From positions 1 to 15,097 of the forward strand of contig QHXE01000324.1 in the NCBI GenBank assembly GCA_003222835.1: a stretch of 15,097 nucleotides of DNA, written 5' to 3'. This DNA comes from Acidobacteriota bacterium. GTDB taxonomy: Bacteria > Acidobacteriota > Blastocatellia > Pyrinomonadales > Pyrinomonadaceae. Under the pieces are notes generated by a model, which was not told where the DNA came from, ran no database searches, and saw only the letters and a program-made list of their open reading frames with translations. Of the stretch, positions 14,645 to 15,097 are shown piece by piece. Every line of letters begins with the position of its first letter. Position 1 is the first letter of the stretch. Position numbers and translations under genes: made by a program.

Positions 14645-15097
14645 TTACCGTGTTCGATAGCTTCGAGTGAGTTGCCGTGCTGGGATACTCACCGTATAAG
14701 ACCGGGCCGTGGGATCGACTGAGATCTTGATGAGATTTCCCTGACAGAGTTCTGATTCATTCGCAATGTAGCCTGACATCGTATTGTCTTTGTCAGTCGT
14801 GCGCACATTGCGATGCAATTGATAGATGGCTTCGATCTCATTCAGGCTCTTCAGAGTTGCGAACGTCCGCGCTTCGCCGCCTTTCCGCGGTCCGTCATTG
14901 ATTATCGCGACGCGAGGGTTGAGCGCGCGGACAAACGCCGGGTTGTTGCTTAAGTCCAAGCCATGGTGATCGACCTGATAGACATCGACGACGCCGACCA
15001 CGTTTTTCGGGCAAGCCAAGCGATTTTCGATATTCCACGTCAGGTCGCCACCATCAAAGAATTTGAAGCGCCCGAAGGTGAGCAAAATGCCTACGCT
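14645..15097 (-). CDS. ComEC/Rec2-like metallo-beta-lactamase-fold protein, N-terminus outside window
   Basis: The last 150 residues are visible and the frame stays open to the right edge. FKFFDGGDLTWNIE followed by VDVYQVDHHGLD corresponds to the late metal-binding part of the metallo-beta-lactamase fold as found in the soluble ComEC-type group (COG2333), where a GD(L) aspartate and an HHG histidine bind metal. The region after it (VAIINDGPRKGGEARTFATL, split motifs NDGPRKGG and ARTFATL) is typical of this group. Such proteins are predicted hydrolases, possibly nucleases or phosphodiesterases; the substrate is not known from the sequence. Its place before galK looks like chance adjacency or a shared operon without an evident functional link. 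Confidence 0.8.
   Translation of the reverse strand, partial: SVGILLTFGRFKFFDGGDLTWNIENRLACPKNVVGVVDVYQVDHHGLDLSNNPAFVRALNPRVAIINDGPRKGGEARTFATLKSLNEIEAIYQLHRNVRTTDKDNTMSGYIANESELCQGNLIKISVDPTARSYTVSIPARQLTRSYRTR

Overview
The window reads as part of a carbohydrate-utilisation locus from an Acidobacteriota genome, probably class Blastocatellia. The evidence is two very large Oar-like TonB-dependent receptors with an N-terminal carboxypeptidase-regulatory-like domain and no SusD partner, a Tat-exported GH29 fucosidase, and abundant small palindromic repeats between genes. The taxonomic call is inference from gene style and repeats, not from a marker gene. Every gene I can support lies on the minus strand, so transcription runs from high to low coordinates.

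Right end (15097 to 12370): the 3' part of a ComEC-like metallo-beta-lactamase-fold gene, then galK and galT, two enzymes of the Leloir galactose pathway. The spacings are short (28 and 45 nt). Next, 12082-12369 is a regulatory region. It carries a near-consensus minus-strand promoter (TTGACA, 17 bp, TAATAT) with LacI/GntR-type palindromes in its spacer and over its predicted start, then a leader of about 230 nt with a small hairpin.

Middle (12081 to 4510): two tandem Oar-like outer-membrane receptors. The first is broken by an apparent one-base frameshift at a run of four T (four A on the coding strand) near 9482-9489. The second is intact. A GH29 alpha-L-fucosidase (4498-3140) starts 11 nt after the second receptor, with a strong ribosome-binding site in the gap.

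Left part (2970 to 1): a COG3618 amidohydrolase (probable L-fuconolactonase), an extended SDR (NAD-dependent epimerase/dehydratase family), and a zinc-dependent medium-chain dehydrogenase that runs off the left edge. These enzyme genes are separated by repeats: two inverted pairs of a roughly 38-bp palindromic element, one of which encodes the amidohydrolase C-terminus, and a nested double hairpin that supplies the stop codon of the SDR gene.

Reading as a whole: the receptors would import a fucosylated oligosaccharide, the fucosidase would release L-fucose, and the lactonase with one or both dehydrogenases fits an oxidative, non-phosphorylative L-fucose route whose remaining enzymes would lie to the left of the window. 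galK and galT beside it would handle galactose, which suits glycans with Fuc-Gal units such as xyloglucan side chains. The substrate is inference. I found no RNA genes, CRISPR arrays, insertion sequences or replication origins. I do not see a wholly new system; the most unusual parts are the repeat-built gene junctions and the operator-promoter arrangement.
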